Shown here in pieces: positions 23,911-35,416 of a stretch of DNA of 64,000 nt (the stretch's first letter is position 1; every line of letters begins with the position of its first letter). Origin of the DNA: Carya illinoinensis. Lineage: Eukaryota > Streptophyta > Magnoliopsida > Fagales > Juglandaceae. A program made the translations under genes and the position numbers. The notes under the pieces are model-generated. The model was not told the origin of the DNA. It ran no database searches and saw only the letters and a list, made by a program, of their open reading frames with translations. Location: positions 15,130,501 to 15,194,500 of the forward strand of contig NC_056752.1 of NCBI RefSeq assembly GCF_018687715.1, given 5' to 3'.

Positions 23911-25406
23911 CTATTGTTGCTGTCTGTATAGTTGAGGATTAGGCTGAGGCTGTGCTGGAAATTTTCCTTTTTCTAAGGTGCTCAAGGTTGTGCTCATCTT
24001 ATTAATAGTGTCTCGCAACTCATTTATGGCCTGAGTGTTCTGATTATTTGTGGTGGCCTGAATCTGCATGAATTGCTGAAGTGTATTGGCCATCTGAGCT
24101 ATACTGTCATCTAGAGTCTTCTTTGCAGATGATGAAGGCTGAGAACTCTGTGCAGCTACATGAGGCTGAAATCCAGGAGAAGCTACATAAGGATAGCTCT
24201 GAGGATTCTGATATGGGGGATATTGGTGCTGAGGAGCACCCTGATTAAATGGCTGCTGCTGAGGTGGTGGGGACCGACCAGGCTGATCATTTCTCCATGA
24301 GAAATTTGGGTGATTCCTCCACTCCAGATTATATGTGTTGGAGAAAGGCTGATTTTGTGCTCTATTAACCCAGTTAGCTGATTACATCTACTCAGACCCA
24401 CCTTCTTGAAATACTGGCATAATCGGGTAGTCTTGGGTCTTATGGTTTGAATCAGCACATATAGAACATGCTTCTACTACTTTCACAGCCTTCACTTTTT
24501 CATTTCCATGATCTCTAGTCTTCTAGTCAATGCAGCTATTCAGGTTTGAACATTAGTGTCTTATCTAAGCTCATATCTACACCCTCCAGAAATAGCCCTC
24601 AGCTATTGTGTTGCTAATGGAACTTGATCAGTACGAGCGTTCCACTATTGTGCGCTCTCAGCAAGGTAGTAAAAAAATGATAGTGCTTCATCAGGTTCCT
24701 TGCTGAAGAACTCCCCATTGCACATTGTCTGAACAAACTGCTTGCATTCTGGGGTAAGACCAGTGTAAAAATATCTCACCAACCTCCAAGATTCAAAACC
24801 ATGACGTGGACAAATGTTCACCAAATCTTTAAATTTTTCCCAACTGGCCTGAAAGGTCTCATCAGGTCTCTGACTGAACTGGCTGATTTGCTCTTGCAAA
24901 AACTGAGTTCTCTGAAAAGGAAAAATTTTTTGTAAGAATTCACGCTGCATATCAGACCAACTAGAAATAGAATTAGGCCTCAAAGAATTAAACCAAATCT
25001 TCGCTTTATCCTTTAAAGAGAAAGGAAATAAACGAAGTCTAAATTCATCAGTAACAGCCCTAGTGATAAAAGTAGTGCAAGCCAACTCAAAATCTGTCAA
25101 GTGCTGGTAAGGACTCTCAGAATCCATCCCATAGAATTGAGGTATCACTGACATCCTTAATAGAGAAATTAGATGCATTTTCAGGTAAAACAATGCATGA
25201 AGGTGTAGTGGTGCGAGTGGGTTGCAAATAATCCTTAAGAGTGCGTGGTGCAGGTGCAGCCATGTTTTCTGGTTCAATTTCAATTTCCTCACCTCACTCA
25301 CTAATAAAAAGACAGAAGAGCTATCTATCTCCAAACTGTGTATACTACTCTCAACACTCGATGTGACTCTATGCAACCTATTTGAACTGTCCCTCACCCA
25401 TGACAT
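23911..25406 (-). pseudogene. Athila-1 gag
   Basis: The main open piece (25406-24645) contains the Retrotrans_gag capsid block: FELACTTFITRAV, LRLFPFSLKDKAKIWFNSL, REFLQKIFPFQRT, ETFQASWEKFKDLV and CPRHGFESW. Further open pieces to 23911 are Gln- and Pro-rich. A CCHC knuckle remnant lies near 24440-24470 as CSICADSNHKTQDY; the last Cys is replaced by Tyr. Athila-2 keeps that Cys. Gag forms the particle and binds RNA. The authentic N-terminus (near LKDYLQPTRT, about 25230) is out of frame with the capsid block. Confidence 0.85.
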
Positions 25407-25467
25407 GAAACATCAGTTTAAAGAGCATAACAAAAATAACGAGTTTAAATTTAAGCTAAAATACTTT

Positions 25468-25484
25468 CCCCGGCAACGGCGCCA
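25468..25484 (-). promoter_or_regulatory. Athila-1 primer-binding site (tRNA-Asp)
   Basis: The - strand reads TGGCGCCGTTGCCGGGG a few bases after the 5' LTR, complementary to the 3' end of plant tRNA-Asp including CCA. The match is exact over 17 bases. Confidence 0.92.
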
Positions 25485-25490
25485 AAAACT

Positions 25491-26725
25491 TGACTCACTC
25501 AAAAATGAATAGCACTAAAGCTATCTCAAGCTAATAATTAGGAATAAATTCCTAGATCGTCTCCTCAGGGAAAGTTACTTAGAAATCAAACTCGTTGAAA
25601 AAGGTGAAAAACTTCACAAAGAGAAAATAAAATGATGGTATGTACAATGGATGGGAGAGGACACTAGTCTTGGACTAGATTCATATTTTTGGATTTTCAT
25701 TGTCGGATTGGAATGTAAAGGACTAATAGATTAAACTCAGAAATTAATAAAACTAAATTAAGAATTAAACTAAATTAGAAAGTAATTGACAAAACATGCA
25801 CTGAAAATTGAAAAGCCCCAAAATCAATGTTCTAGGGTTCATCATTGTATTCAAATCACAAATTCTCAAATTAAACCACCGTAATTGTAATCACTATTAA
25901 AATTACTCAAACGTCTAAATCAAAATTCTCCAAAATAATTCAGAAACTCAAAACTGAAATGAAATAGCAATTAGGGAATTGAAAAGATCAAGCCAATTCA
26001 ATGGAGATGAAGATTCAAAGCGGTGGAGGAGGCTGAGCTATAGTGGCAATTGGACCCCTCAAGGAGCTCTTCAATCTGCTGCAGTGTGAGCGAATGATCC
26101 AGTGAAAATTGTGTAGCTGCGTGAATGATTGATTGTATGAATCCTCCTCTCCAAATCTGAATGAAAATCAATGGAAAATAATGAATTCTCAGTGTTTCTC
26201 TACTCAAAACCGAGTTTTCCCAGCCAAGAGTCAGCCATAAGATGTAAAAAATTCATTTATATACTCTGACAGTGGAATAAACCCTGATCTGTAAAATACG
26301 ATATTCGCTCGAGCAGAGTATTGAGCGAACATCGAGCGTTCGACTTTGCCTAAGTTCGCTCAAGCGGCCTGTCGAGCGAACATCGGCCGTTCGACTCTGC
26401 CTCAATTCGCTCGAGCGGCCAACTGCCTCCGCTCGAGCGATCTCTTTTCCTGCAACTCACTCAAGCCCACTGTCGACCGGAAGTCGAGCGTTTGAATCTG
26501 CTTGACTTCGCTCGAGCGTCCAGAAGCCGCCGCTCGAGAGATATGTACCATAAACCATATTAATCAACAGTTGATAAAAGTAGAGCAGAAATTCATGCTT
26601 TTAATCAATTAAAATCACAACTTTGATTTATTCATTTTTCCATACAAAACCAATGATAAAGTGATGAAAGAATTAATATATATTGGTTCCAAAGGCATTA
26701 AAAATGCAATAATTCAGCTCAATCA
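25491..26725 (-). repeat. Athila-1 5' LTR
   Basis: Partner of the copy at 17434-18767. It starts (- strand) TGATTGAGC and ends TGAGTCA. The CTCGAGCG array is at 26304-26548. It is shorter than the 3' LTR by internal deletions (near 25525 and 25900). The promoter of the element would lie in this LTR; no convincing TATA box could be singled out. Confidence 0.92.
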
Positions 26726-26730
26726 GGAAC

Positions 26731-28102
26731 CCATCGGGCCCAGGGAATCTGAGAGGATTCATACTAAAGATGGCCTCTTTGATTTCCATTTTAGTGAAGT
26801 CAGTGGAGAGTTTTAAGTTCATGTCTTTTGTAACTGAATGCTTCATGTGGGATATGCAGTTCTCAATGCCTGTTGGATGTCAGGTTGAGAAGAGGTTTGT
26901 AGAGAAACTCTTAAGGACAAGGCATATTTCCTGAGGGTCCTAGGTAATAAATCCTGAATCTGACTGGATCCTACTGATTGTGTTGGTTTTTTTCCTTTGG
27001 CTTGAACACTTGTGGAAGAATTTAGTATTTCGATGACCATCTTTTAACCATGCCTGTTTAGCTCTCTGCTTCCATTTTAGATTTTCATCATCCATAAGAA
27101 CATTGACCTCTTGTTGAACCTTCTTGATTTCCTCATATAGATTACCCTGGTTTGACTCTTGCAGGTGCTTTAGGAGTTCTATTTTCTCTATTAGAGTTTG
27201 TCCTTGGTCCCATTTCCTGGTTTTACTCCAGGTCTTTAGTCTATCCTTGCAGATGTTGAGTCCTTGTAAGGTCCTGTGTAATCTATTTGGATAGTTTGTA
27301 AAGGAGTCTCATACTTTTTTTATGAGGCTATTACAGTCATCATGTTTTGTCCAGGCTTCTTCAAATCTAAAGAGTCTCTTCTTTTTCCCTCTGTTTGTTT
27401 GGCCTTTGATATGGACAAGGATAGGCTTGTGGTCTGATTGGGTGCAATCTAGGTGGTTCACTGAGTGATTGGCAAAATGATTAATCCAGAGAGTATTTCC
27501 CCATGCCCTATCAAGTCGTTCCTTTGTGAATAAGCTGCCCTCTCTATTATTAGACCATGTGAATCTGTCTCCATTGAAGCCCAGGTCATACAATTGCAAT
27601 AGGAGAGTGCATTCCTGAAATGAACCCTTTGTCTATAAGGTCTGATTGAGGCACCAAATTTCTCTCTTTGATGTGTGATTTCATTGAAGTCACATAAACA
27701 CAACCAGGGAATGTTTGCAGCAGGTTTTAATCCCATAAGAAGGTCCCAACTACCTTGCCTTTTGGCTGTGTTAGTATGGCCATAGAAGCTTGTGATTTGC
27801 CACTTGAAATTTTCTGATGGGAAGTTTAATAAGGCTGAGATGTGCCAGTTGGTATAATTAATTACCTCTACCATTCCATTATCATTCCACAATAAGGCTA
27901 TGGCCCCACTTTTGCCTCTACTATCTATATTGAAACAACTATCAAAACCCAATCTTATCTTTATTCTTTCCATTTTCCCTCGTGTGCATTTGGTTTCTGT
28001 GAGAAATACAAAACGGGGCTGCTTTGTTTTCACCAAGAGGTGTAGTTCCTGGACTGTACGAGGGTTCCCAAGCCCTCTACAATTCCAGCTCAGGAAGTTC
28101 AT
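26731..28102 (-). pseudogene. LINE-B ORF2, endonuclease and start of reverse transcriptase
   Basis: Starts MNFLSWNCRGLGNPRTVQ at 28102, 69 bp after ORF1 ends. Endonuclease residues seen are Asn in SWNCRG, Glu in LTETKC, ERLDRAWGN and the His motif SDHKPILV. A frameshift lies near 27600, between ALSYCNC and MQLYDLGFNGDRFTWSN. After the endonuclease comes the linker with WLKDGHRNTKFFH (about 27010) and the start of the reverse transcriptase, SMNPLRFPGPDGF, which ends exactly at the Athila-1 insertion. The endonuclease nicks the target that primes reverse transcription. Stops at about 27306 and 26940 disable it. Confidence 0.88.
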
Positions 28103-28170
28103 CCGGAAAGGTGGGGCTGCATTGCAGCCTCCACCAAGAGATTTTGAGTTGAGCTCATGTCAAGTTGGAG

Positions 28171-28470
28171 CTAAGTGTTTTGTTTCTTATGAGCCATGTT
28201 TGCACGGGTGTTAACCCTTTCACTATAAGCTCTCTTTGTTTTAGTGACCAGTGGGAGATCATTTGTTGTGTTTGTAACTTCAAAGAGGGGGGATGAGATG
28301 GACCGAGCTATCCTCTTCCATGATTTGCTTGTCACAGGCAAGCAAGAAGAGTTTTCTTTATTCACAGGGGTATTCTTGGGAGATTTAGCCCCTTTTTTTG
28401 ACTTTTGTAGAACACTTAAAGGAGTAGTCTCAGAGGTTAGCATTACAACATCATCAATAGGAGGAGCTAT
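28171..28470 (-). pseudogene. LINE-B ORF1, C-terminal part
   Basis: An open, basic, Ser/Thr/Lys-rich tail beginning right at the Tekay insertion and ending at a stop at 28171. It joins the piece at 37397-37717 after the GCTAT duplication. It has no domain of its own, as usual for the end of plant LINE ORF1. The Met at 28503 in the same frame lies inside the Tekay LTR and is fortuitous. Confidence 0.7.
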
Positions 28471-30468
28471 TGTGATGCCCCCAAATCCCACGTATGGACA
28501 CATGGAAATCGAGACGTCAGGATGATAACAATACAGGTCACCACCCTATCGCCAAGTGCCTAGTGTGTATACATGCAATAAGTGCGCAAATAAAAACACG
28601 CAACGGATAACAAAAGTCTCATAACTAAGTACCAGAATTTTTTTTATGTTTAATACAAACCCGTTCAAAACATACATAATAAAATAATACAAGCTACAAA
28701 TATCGTTTCAAACCAAACTACAAAGCATAAACTCCAAATCAATACTCCGGCAGAGCCGCCTCCTCGGGCTCAGCCTCCTCCTCCTCCTCGACCTCTGCAT
28801 CAAAATCTACAGTACCAAAATGGTACTGTAGGTAAGTAAAGATCCAAAAGCCACAAGATAAAAACATATTAAAACTCAACAATATGCATGAAAGAATGCC
28901 AAATGCACATATTCTATAAAATCACATTTTTCCCACGCACGCCAAAAATTCCATTTGGCCCCAAAAACGTATTACTTTCCAACTCACGCCAAAAGTCTCA
29001 TTTGGCCCAAATCCAACTCAATTCAATAACCAATTAATCAGAATGCACCATGACCTCCCCTAGGGGTCATTCGCACACCCTGGCTCCCATCGTCACACCA
29101 CGAGTAACGACCATGCGTGTGACCTTGTAACGAGCGATGCCCAGTTCCTCACCCTGCGCATACGTAGCCAAGCATCCTCTAGCCCTCACCAGCGAAGGGC
29201 CACGGAGTCGGTACGAGAGCGTTACCATCCCGCCAGCTCCCATTGTCGCCCTGCGACAACCCAAGGGACGTCACTCAGTATATTACTCTCCCGAGTGACC
29301 AAAGGAGCTCCACCGAGATAATACCCCATCTCAGCTTGGGGTCGTAATACACACGCACCCGAAAATCTATTTACACAAATAACACTGGTTTTTCTCAATT
29401 TAAAAAAATGTACATGAATGCATCATGCAATGCACACCTCAAGATACAAAACATCCAACCAATCACAAAATCAACAAAACCAAGCAACTTCGTCCTCAAT
29501 CCATCCGACCCCGACTCCTCGGACTCAGTACAGAATAACCAACTAGTCAAATAATTAATTGTAAGATCAAAAAATATATTTAAATCTAAAATGGAGTTTG
29601 GAAAATACTTACAGCGCTATTAGGTTTTTTTCGAAGGATCACAACGTTGCAAACAGCGGAGAAAAAGCAACGTAACAGTGTATTTTACACTGTGGTAGTG
29701 GGTTGTAAAATACCCACTTTCGAAAGGGGACAAACCAAGACTTGGAATTGATAGGGAATGGTCTAGAGATGTTTGTGAAGCTAATGGAAGTGAGCTTTGG
29801 TCGTGGGTGGTGGTGAAAATAGCGGTGGAAGCGAAAAAAGATCAAATCGGAGTTGAGCTCGTGGGAGCTGTTCCGGAGATGGATCGGGGCTGAAAATAGG
29901 TGGTTTAGGACGGCTAGAGATAAGAGATGAAGTGGTGAAAAGATGGTGGCCGGAGGTGGAGCGACAACGCCGGAAATGGCCAAAAGTCGTGCGGCTTAGA
30001 TGGGCTCTAGGGGGTTAACGGCGGCACGGGAGGGGCTGATTTTTGGTGGGAAGGTGCGCCGACCGGTGGGGGCGATGTCGGCCACGTCGGCCGGACGACG
30101 ATGGTCTGGGTGGCCGAAGCAATTAGCGACAGAGAGAGGGAGAGAAGAGCAGCGCGCAGAAGGAAAGGAAAGGAAGAAGAAGAAAAGAAAGAAAGAAGAA
30201 AAGAAAGAAAAAAGGAAAAAGGGAAAAATAGAAAAAGAGAAAAGAAAAGATGGAGAAAGAAAATGAGGTCCAGTCCTCACCTCCGGAGTCCAAAAACTGA
30301 TCCGACGAAAACGAATTTAAAAACTATAAAACGACTAAAATAAATTAAACACCACATCAACTAAAATAAAACCAATTAAAATACAATAATTTAAAATAAA
30401 AGAACCAATATATTAATTAAATTAAAAAACTCCTTTAGTGAAAATACACATAAAAAGGGGATATCACA
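28471..30468 (-). repeat. Tekay 3' LTR (LTR copy 3)
   Basis: 1998 bp, from TGTGATGCCCCC to GATATCACA on the + strand. Very similar to the 5' LTR at 35417 over its whole length by eye. A/G tract at about 30120-30265 on the + strand; the paired hairpin motif is at 29675-29716. Confidence 0.93.
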
Positions 30469-30482
30469 TCCTCCCCCCCTTA
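30469..30482 (-). promoter_or_regulatory. Tekay polypurine tract
   Basis: The - strand reads AAGGGGGGGAGGA directly before the 3' LTR start TGTGATATCC. The same tract adjoins the LTR at 63859. It is the plus-strand primer. Confidence 0.85.
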
Positions 30483-30578
30483 AAAACAAATTTTGTCCTC
30501 GAAATTTGCAAGATCAAACACTAACTTAAACAAGCCACATGATTCCACTGAAACCAAGTTTAAGAAACGTAACATCAT

Positions 30579-31157
30579 TTACTCAAACAAGTAGGGGTAC
30601 TGCTCCCTCATGTCTGCTACTCTCTCCTAAGAGAAATGTTGAGCTAACGGATCTCCCCATGCAACCTTTACCAGAGGTATCATCTTGGATCTCAACTGTT
30701 GCTCTTTCCAATCCATGATCTGTGAAGCAGCAACCTCATAAGTAAGGTCCGGTTGCAACTGAATACGCTTTGGGTCGACAAAGCGCGGCTCTCGTTGTCC
30801 AAAACTCTTCTTCAAGGATGATACATGGAAGACATCGTGAATATCCCAAAAAAATTCTGGCAAAGCAATTCTATAAGCGACGGACCCTACCTTCTCCAAA
30901 ATTTGGAAAGGGCCAACATATCTCGGATCCAGCTTCCTACTTTTACCAAAATACTTAACTCCTTTCATGGGAGAGACTTTGAGATAAACCCAATCACCTT
31001 CTTCAAAAGATAATTTTCTTCTCCTTGTATCTGCATAGCTTTTCTGACGACTCTGAGCTGCCGCCATTTTATCCCTTATGATCTGGACTTGACTTTGCAT
31101 CTCTTGAATTATTTCGGGCCCAATTATTTTATTCTCCCCGATTTCATCCCAACACAA
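30579..31157 (-). pseudogene. Tekay integrase C-terminus and chromodomain
   Basis: The end of pol. It includes RRRKLSFEEGDWVYLKVSP, YVGPFQILEKVG (GPY/F-type module) and DVFHVSSLKK, then the chromodomain beginning DLTYEVAASQIMDW and continuing SKMIPLVKVAWGD. Such chromodomains direct integration to marked heterochromatin. The conserved Trp of the terminal T/S-W-E motif is a TAG (about 30627), so the frame stops early; the remaining codons, ending in YPYLFE, reach the ancestral stop at 30579-30581. The upstream join to the integrase core has a frameshift and a TAG near 31190. Confidence 0.88.
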
Positions 31158-31198
31158 TGGCGATCTACACTTCCTCCCATAAAGAGCTTCCTAAGGAG

Positions 31199-32697
31199 TC
31201 ATCTGGAGGACGCATGGAAGCTATTATTATAAGCAAATTCTATGAGCGGCAAGTGATTTTCCCAACTCCCTTGAAATTCTATAACACATGCTCGCAACAT
31301 ATCCTCAAGGGTCTGAATAGTGTGCTCTGATTGGCCGTCCGTCTGAGGGTGATATACAGTACTAAACTTCAACTTAGTATCTAATGCTGCCTGCAAACTT
31401 TTCCAAAACTGAGATGTGAACCTTGGGTCCCTATCTGATATAATACTCTTTGGTATGCCGTGCAACCGTACTATCTCCTTTATGTACAAGTGAGTCAACT
31501 TACCCAAGGAATCAGTATTATTAACAGGCAAGAAATTAGCACTCTTAGTCAACCGGTCAACAATCACCCAAACTGAGTTCTTTCCACTAAGAGTCCTCGA
31601 TAAGCCCACTATAAAATCCATCGTAATGTCATCCCACTTCCACTCAGGAATAGGGAGGGGTTGGTGCATACCAGTGGGTCTTTGATGCTCGGCCTTGACT
31701 TCACGGCATGTGTGGCATCTCTCAATATACAAGGCAATATCCTTCTTCATCCCTTCCCACCAATAATTTTTCTTCAAGTCTTGGTACATCTTCGTACTGC
31801 TAGGATGAACTGAATAAGGGGCCACATGAGCTTCTGCCATAATTCGCTCCTTGAATTCTGAATCTTTGGGGACTACTCTACGATCTCGAAACCGAAGAAT
31901 TCCATCTTTATCTATACTATAATGCAACGGCCCTTGAGATTTTCTGACTCTTTTTCTGATATCTAACAGCTTCAGGTCCTTCCTTTGAAGAGTCTTCAAT
32001 TCCTCAAAATTAGCTATTCGAATATCAAGAATTGAACATAATATTTCCTCTTGCTGTGAACTTTCAATAAGAAGTCTTCTTATCCCGCAAAGTAAAGAAT
32101 CCAATCCTGACGATTCGGCTTCATCTTCCAAGTGCGACTTTCGACTCAAAGCATTAGCAACTATATTTGCCTTTCCCGGATGGTACCTGATCTCGCACTG
32201 GTAATCACTTATTAACTCTAGCCATCGCCTCTGTCTCATGTTCAGATTCTTTTGGGAAAACAAGTGCTTCAAGCTCTTATGATCGGTGTATACTTCGCAG
32301 ACTTCCCCATACAAATAGTGCCGCCAGATCTTAAGAGCAAACACAATTGTAGCCAATTCTAAATCATGCGTCGGATAATTCTTCTCATGATCCTTTAGCT
32401 GATGAGATGCATAAGAAAAAGTCGTCCCTCCTGCATAAGGACACATCCCAATCCAAATTTAGACGCATCGCTGAAAACTACAAATGGCTTGTGCGGTTCT
32501 GGAAGTGCCAACACTGGTGCAATTGTCAACCTGTCCTTCAATTCTTGGAAACTTCTCTCACACTTGTCTGACCAAATAAATTCAGCATTCTTTCTAGTCA
32601 AAGCAGTGAGACGTCCGGATAAGCGAGAAAATCCCTCCACAAATCTTCGGTAATATCCGGCAAGTCCCAAGAAACTCAGGATCTCATGCACGGTCAT
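31199..32697 (-). pseudogene. Tekay RNase H and integrase core
   Basis: Two overlapping frames. The first (32697-32395) holds the end of reverse transcriptase (FLGLAGYYRRFVEGFS) and the start of RNase H ([18 protein letters not shown]). A frameshift near 32400-32440 moves the rest into a 415-codon frame: [28 protein letters not shown] and [15 protein letters not shown], then integrase. Integrase shows the HHCC module ([26 protein letters not shown]) and the DDE triad in [18 protein letters not shown] and [13 protein letters not shown]. All three acids are present. A stop follows [10 protein letters not shown]. Confidence 0.92.
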
Positions 32698-32886
32698 TGG
32701 ACGTTACCATGACAAAATGGCTTCCACCTTACTAAGATCAACAGCCACCCCGTCTCGGGAAATCACATGCCCGAGAAATCTGACTTCCTCCAACCAAAAT
32801 TCACATTTGTTGAGCTTGGCATACAACTAGTGTTCTCTTAATTTCCCAAGAACTAGACGAAGATGATAAACATGCTCTTCAAAATC

Positions 32887-33516
32887 TCAGGAATAAATTA
32901 AAATATCATCAATGAAGACTACCACAAAGGAATCCAAATAAGGTTGAAATACCCGATTCATTAAATCCATAAAAGCGACAGGGGCATTGGCTAACCCAAA
33001 TGGCATCACCTTAAATTCATAATGCCCATATCTCGATCTGAAAGCAGTTTTGGGTATATCCTTATACCTTATCCTCAACTGGTAGTATCCTGACCTCAAA
33101 TCAATCTTCGAGAACACAACTACTCCTTGAAGCTGATCAAAAAAATCGTCGATCCGTGGAAGAGGATACTTATTCTTGATGGTCACCTTATTTAGTTCCC
33201 GATAGTCAATGCACATTCTGAGGGTACCATCTTTCTTTTTAACAAACAACACTGGTGCACCCCACGGCGAAGTACTTGGTTGAATGAACCCTTTATCTAC
33301 CAGTTCTTGTAACTGAACCTTTAAATCTTTTAATTCAGCTGGTGCCATACGGTAAAGGGCTTTATGTACAAGGGCCGCTCTAGGTTCCAAGTCAATAACA
33401 AACTCCATTTCACGAATAGGTGGTAGCCCAGGCAAGTCATCCACAAACACGTTAGGAAATTCTTCCACAACTGAGATATCTACCAATGACTTTTTCTCAG
33501 ACGGCGTAGACACCAT
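32887..33516 (-). pseudogene. Tekay reverse transcriptase
   Basis: A 209-codon open segment: [99 protein letters not shown] and the catalytic [10 protein letters not shown] at the end. It stops at TGA where DFEEH continues. Further TAG and TAA codons at about 32830 and 32705 interrupt the connection domain. The segment between it and protease reads through except for one TAG near 33583. The polymerase core residues are intact. Confidence 0.92.
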
Positions 33517-33582
33517 TTGGACTAAGAAGACATCCGCTCCACAAGCAATCTCTCTTCTCGCTTGAATTGCCGATATAACTAC

Positions 33583-33959
33583 CTACTTTTCTTTTAGCTT
33601 ACTCCCCGCAAATTCTAAATAATCACCATCTGGGACCTGAAAGCTAATTACCCGACTTCTGCAATTAATACTCGCAGAATATCGATATAGCCAATCCATC
33701 CCAAGGATGATATCAAATCCCAGTAGCTTAAACACAACCAAATCTGCATCCAGAAACCTTCCACCAAAATTCAAAGGGCAACCCAAAGCAACTTTGGAAC
33801 ACCACACCACTTCACCATTTGGTAGAGCCACTACCAATGACTTTGGCAAAGGTCCCGTAACCAGATTACATATTCGAGTGAAAGTGGAAGATACAAACAA
33901 CTGAGATGCTCCCAAATCAATCGAAGTGCAAGCATAAAATTCATATAAACGAACTCTCC
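33583..33959 (-). pseudogene. Tekay protease, 3' of the intron-like segment
   Basis: Retropepsin-like domain with FYACTSIDLGASQLFVSS around the catalytic Asp, LPNGEVVWCSKVALGCPL in the flap region and the conserved FDIILGMDWLYRYSASINC. It cuts the Gag-Pol polyprotein. The frame is open upstream through 34026, but the extra N-terminal residues there are hydrophobic and unlike any protease; they are best read as intron. The domain's usual lead-in (VRLYEF) begins at 33959, directly after a TTCAG acceptor. A TAG at 33583-33585 separates it from reverse transcriptase. Confidence 0.85.
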
Positions 33960-34052
33960 CTGAACCAATCATATTAACCAATGAAATCCAAATACAAAGA
34001 AGAAACCAAAACACACCAAAAATCAAATCTAAAAATTAAATTCGATCCATAC
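33960..34052 (-). other. Putative 93-bp spliceosomal intron between gag and protease
   Basis: The - strand runs ACAG|GTATGG at the left junction to GGTTCAG|GGAGAG at the right. The segment is AT-rich and T-rich near its end, with a TGGTTAATA branch-like word 18-26 bases before the acceptor. It contains the TAA (34036-34038) that ends gag. Removal joins ITG to RVRLYEF in one frame, the continuous junction expected for a gag-pol polyprotein in this lineage. No transcript evidence is available here. Confidence 0.6.
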
Positions 34053-35120
34053 CTGTAATCACTCCAGCATCATGGGTCGCCGGTGCCTCATCATCAACAT
34101 CTCTTGGTGTAACAGCATAAACCCGAGCTTGCACTGTTTGCCTTTGATTTGTTCTTCCACTACGTCTACCTCCACGGCTTTCTTGAACTCTAACAGGGCA
34201 CTCACGAGCGAAATGTCCCTCTTGGCCACAACGGTAACAATGGGTTCCACCACTTAGCCGACACTCACCCTCATGAACTCTATTACATCTTCCACAAACT
34301 GGCACCCGTCCTCCGATACGCACTCCCGAGGCTGCTTGTGGTTGACTCCTGGTTCGCTGAACAAATTTCTGAGGAGAATCAGAGCTACTTCCTTCGCCAG
34401 TAAAACTTCGCCTCTTTTTTCGTGGAGGGGAGCCCACACTCAAATTAATCTCTCGCTCTACAAGAGTGGCTAAGTCAACCAATTCCTGAACAGTGGCAAT
34501 TCGGTGGCAGAATACCATTCTGCATATATCAGGACGCAAACCATCTTGGAAACGCTCGACCTGCATCTCCTCCGTGGCGATGAGGTGTGGAGCAAATCGC
34601 CCAAGCTCTATAAATCTTTGGGCGTACTGTTCCATGGTCATACTCCCTTGGACCAAGCTTGTGAACTCTCTTGCTTTATGCTGCCTCACAAAAAAGGGAA
34701 AGAATCGATCATTAAATTCTTTCTTAAAGCGCTGCCAGGACACAGCGGCGAAAGACCCCAATTCTAACTCCAACATTACTCTTTTAGCATCCCACCACTT
34801 AGAAGCAGTGCCTTGCAACAGATAGCTGACATAAAGTACTTGTTGCGCCTCAGTGCAACCACATATTTCAAATGTTCTTTATAAATCTCTGACCCACTTT
34901 CCAGCCCGAAGTGGATCCTCTTCTCCTGTGAAGGGTGGAGATCTATGCGCTAGAAAGTGCTCATAAGTGCATCCAGCTTGCACCACTCCACTAGGCCCTC
35001 CTTGTTGTGGCCTAAAATTTGCTGCATGAACTCAGTCATTTGCCTTAGCGCTTGGGCTATGGCATCATCTCTCGGTGTATCGTCCCGAGGCTCTTGAGTA
35101 GACTTTCTTAGCCTAACTAT
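34053..35120 (-). pseudogene. Tekay gag
   Basis: Particle protein precursor. The start codon position is ATA (35120-35118) where the sister copy at 61151 has ATG. The N-terminal piece RKSTQEPRDDTPRDDAIAQAL is followed by a frameshift near 34980, a stop in VRDL*RTFE near 34882, then the open capsid block (34818-34036): WWDAKRVMLELELGSF, RFKKEFNDRFFPFF, FIELGRFAPHL, VERFQDGLRPDI. The tail carries two zinc modules, CGRCNRVHEGEC and CYRCGQEGHFAREC, for RNA packaging. The frame ends at a TAA inside the intron-like segment. Confidence 0.9.
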
Positions 35121-35402
35121 CTTCCTGCCACAACACAACCTTTGACCCCCTTTAAGAAAAACAAATAAAACCAACAACATAAAACCAAAAACTAAAACCA
35201 AACCACATAACAAGAAAATAAAATATACTAGCACGCAATAACATAACTAAATAGATAAATACAAACAAGCTAGCTCAAATAAATTCAAATCAAATAAAAC
35301 AAATCAAATAGCAACTTTACTTAAAATAAATTTCAAATCACAACTTTAAAAACTTTCTGGTACTCCACCTACGGGACATGTGGTATTACCCAGAGCCAAA
35401 TC

Positions 35403-35414
35403 GCTCTGATAGCA
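35403..35414 (-). promoter_or_regulatory. Tekay primer-binding site (initiator tRNA-Met)
   Basis: The - strand reads TGCTATCAGAGC two bases inside the 5' LTR. It differs at one base from TGGTATCAGAGC, the complement of the 3' end of plant initiator tRNA-Met. The sister copy has the unmutated form at 60854-60864. Confidence 0.88.
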
Positions 35415-35416
35415 CC

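Larger units (their letters stand above)
17434..26725 (-). mobile_element. Athila-1, full-length Athila-type Ty3/gypsy LTR retrotransposon (decayed)
   Basis: Two LTRs, an exact tRNA-Asp primer site, gag, protease, reverse transcriptase, RNase H, integrase and a polypurine tract are in the expected order. The 5-bp duplication GGAAC is at 17429-17433 and 26726-26730. The lineage is assigned from the reverse transcriptase sequence ([34 protein letters not shown]), the DLGSSVNLLP-type protease and the tRNA-Asp primer, all typical of Athila. No env-like frame follows pol. It inserted into the ORF2 of LINE-B. Many nonsense and missense changes at key residues make it inactive. Confidence 0.93.
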
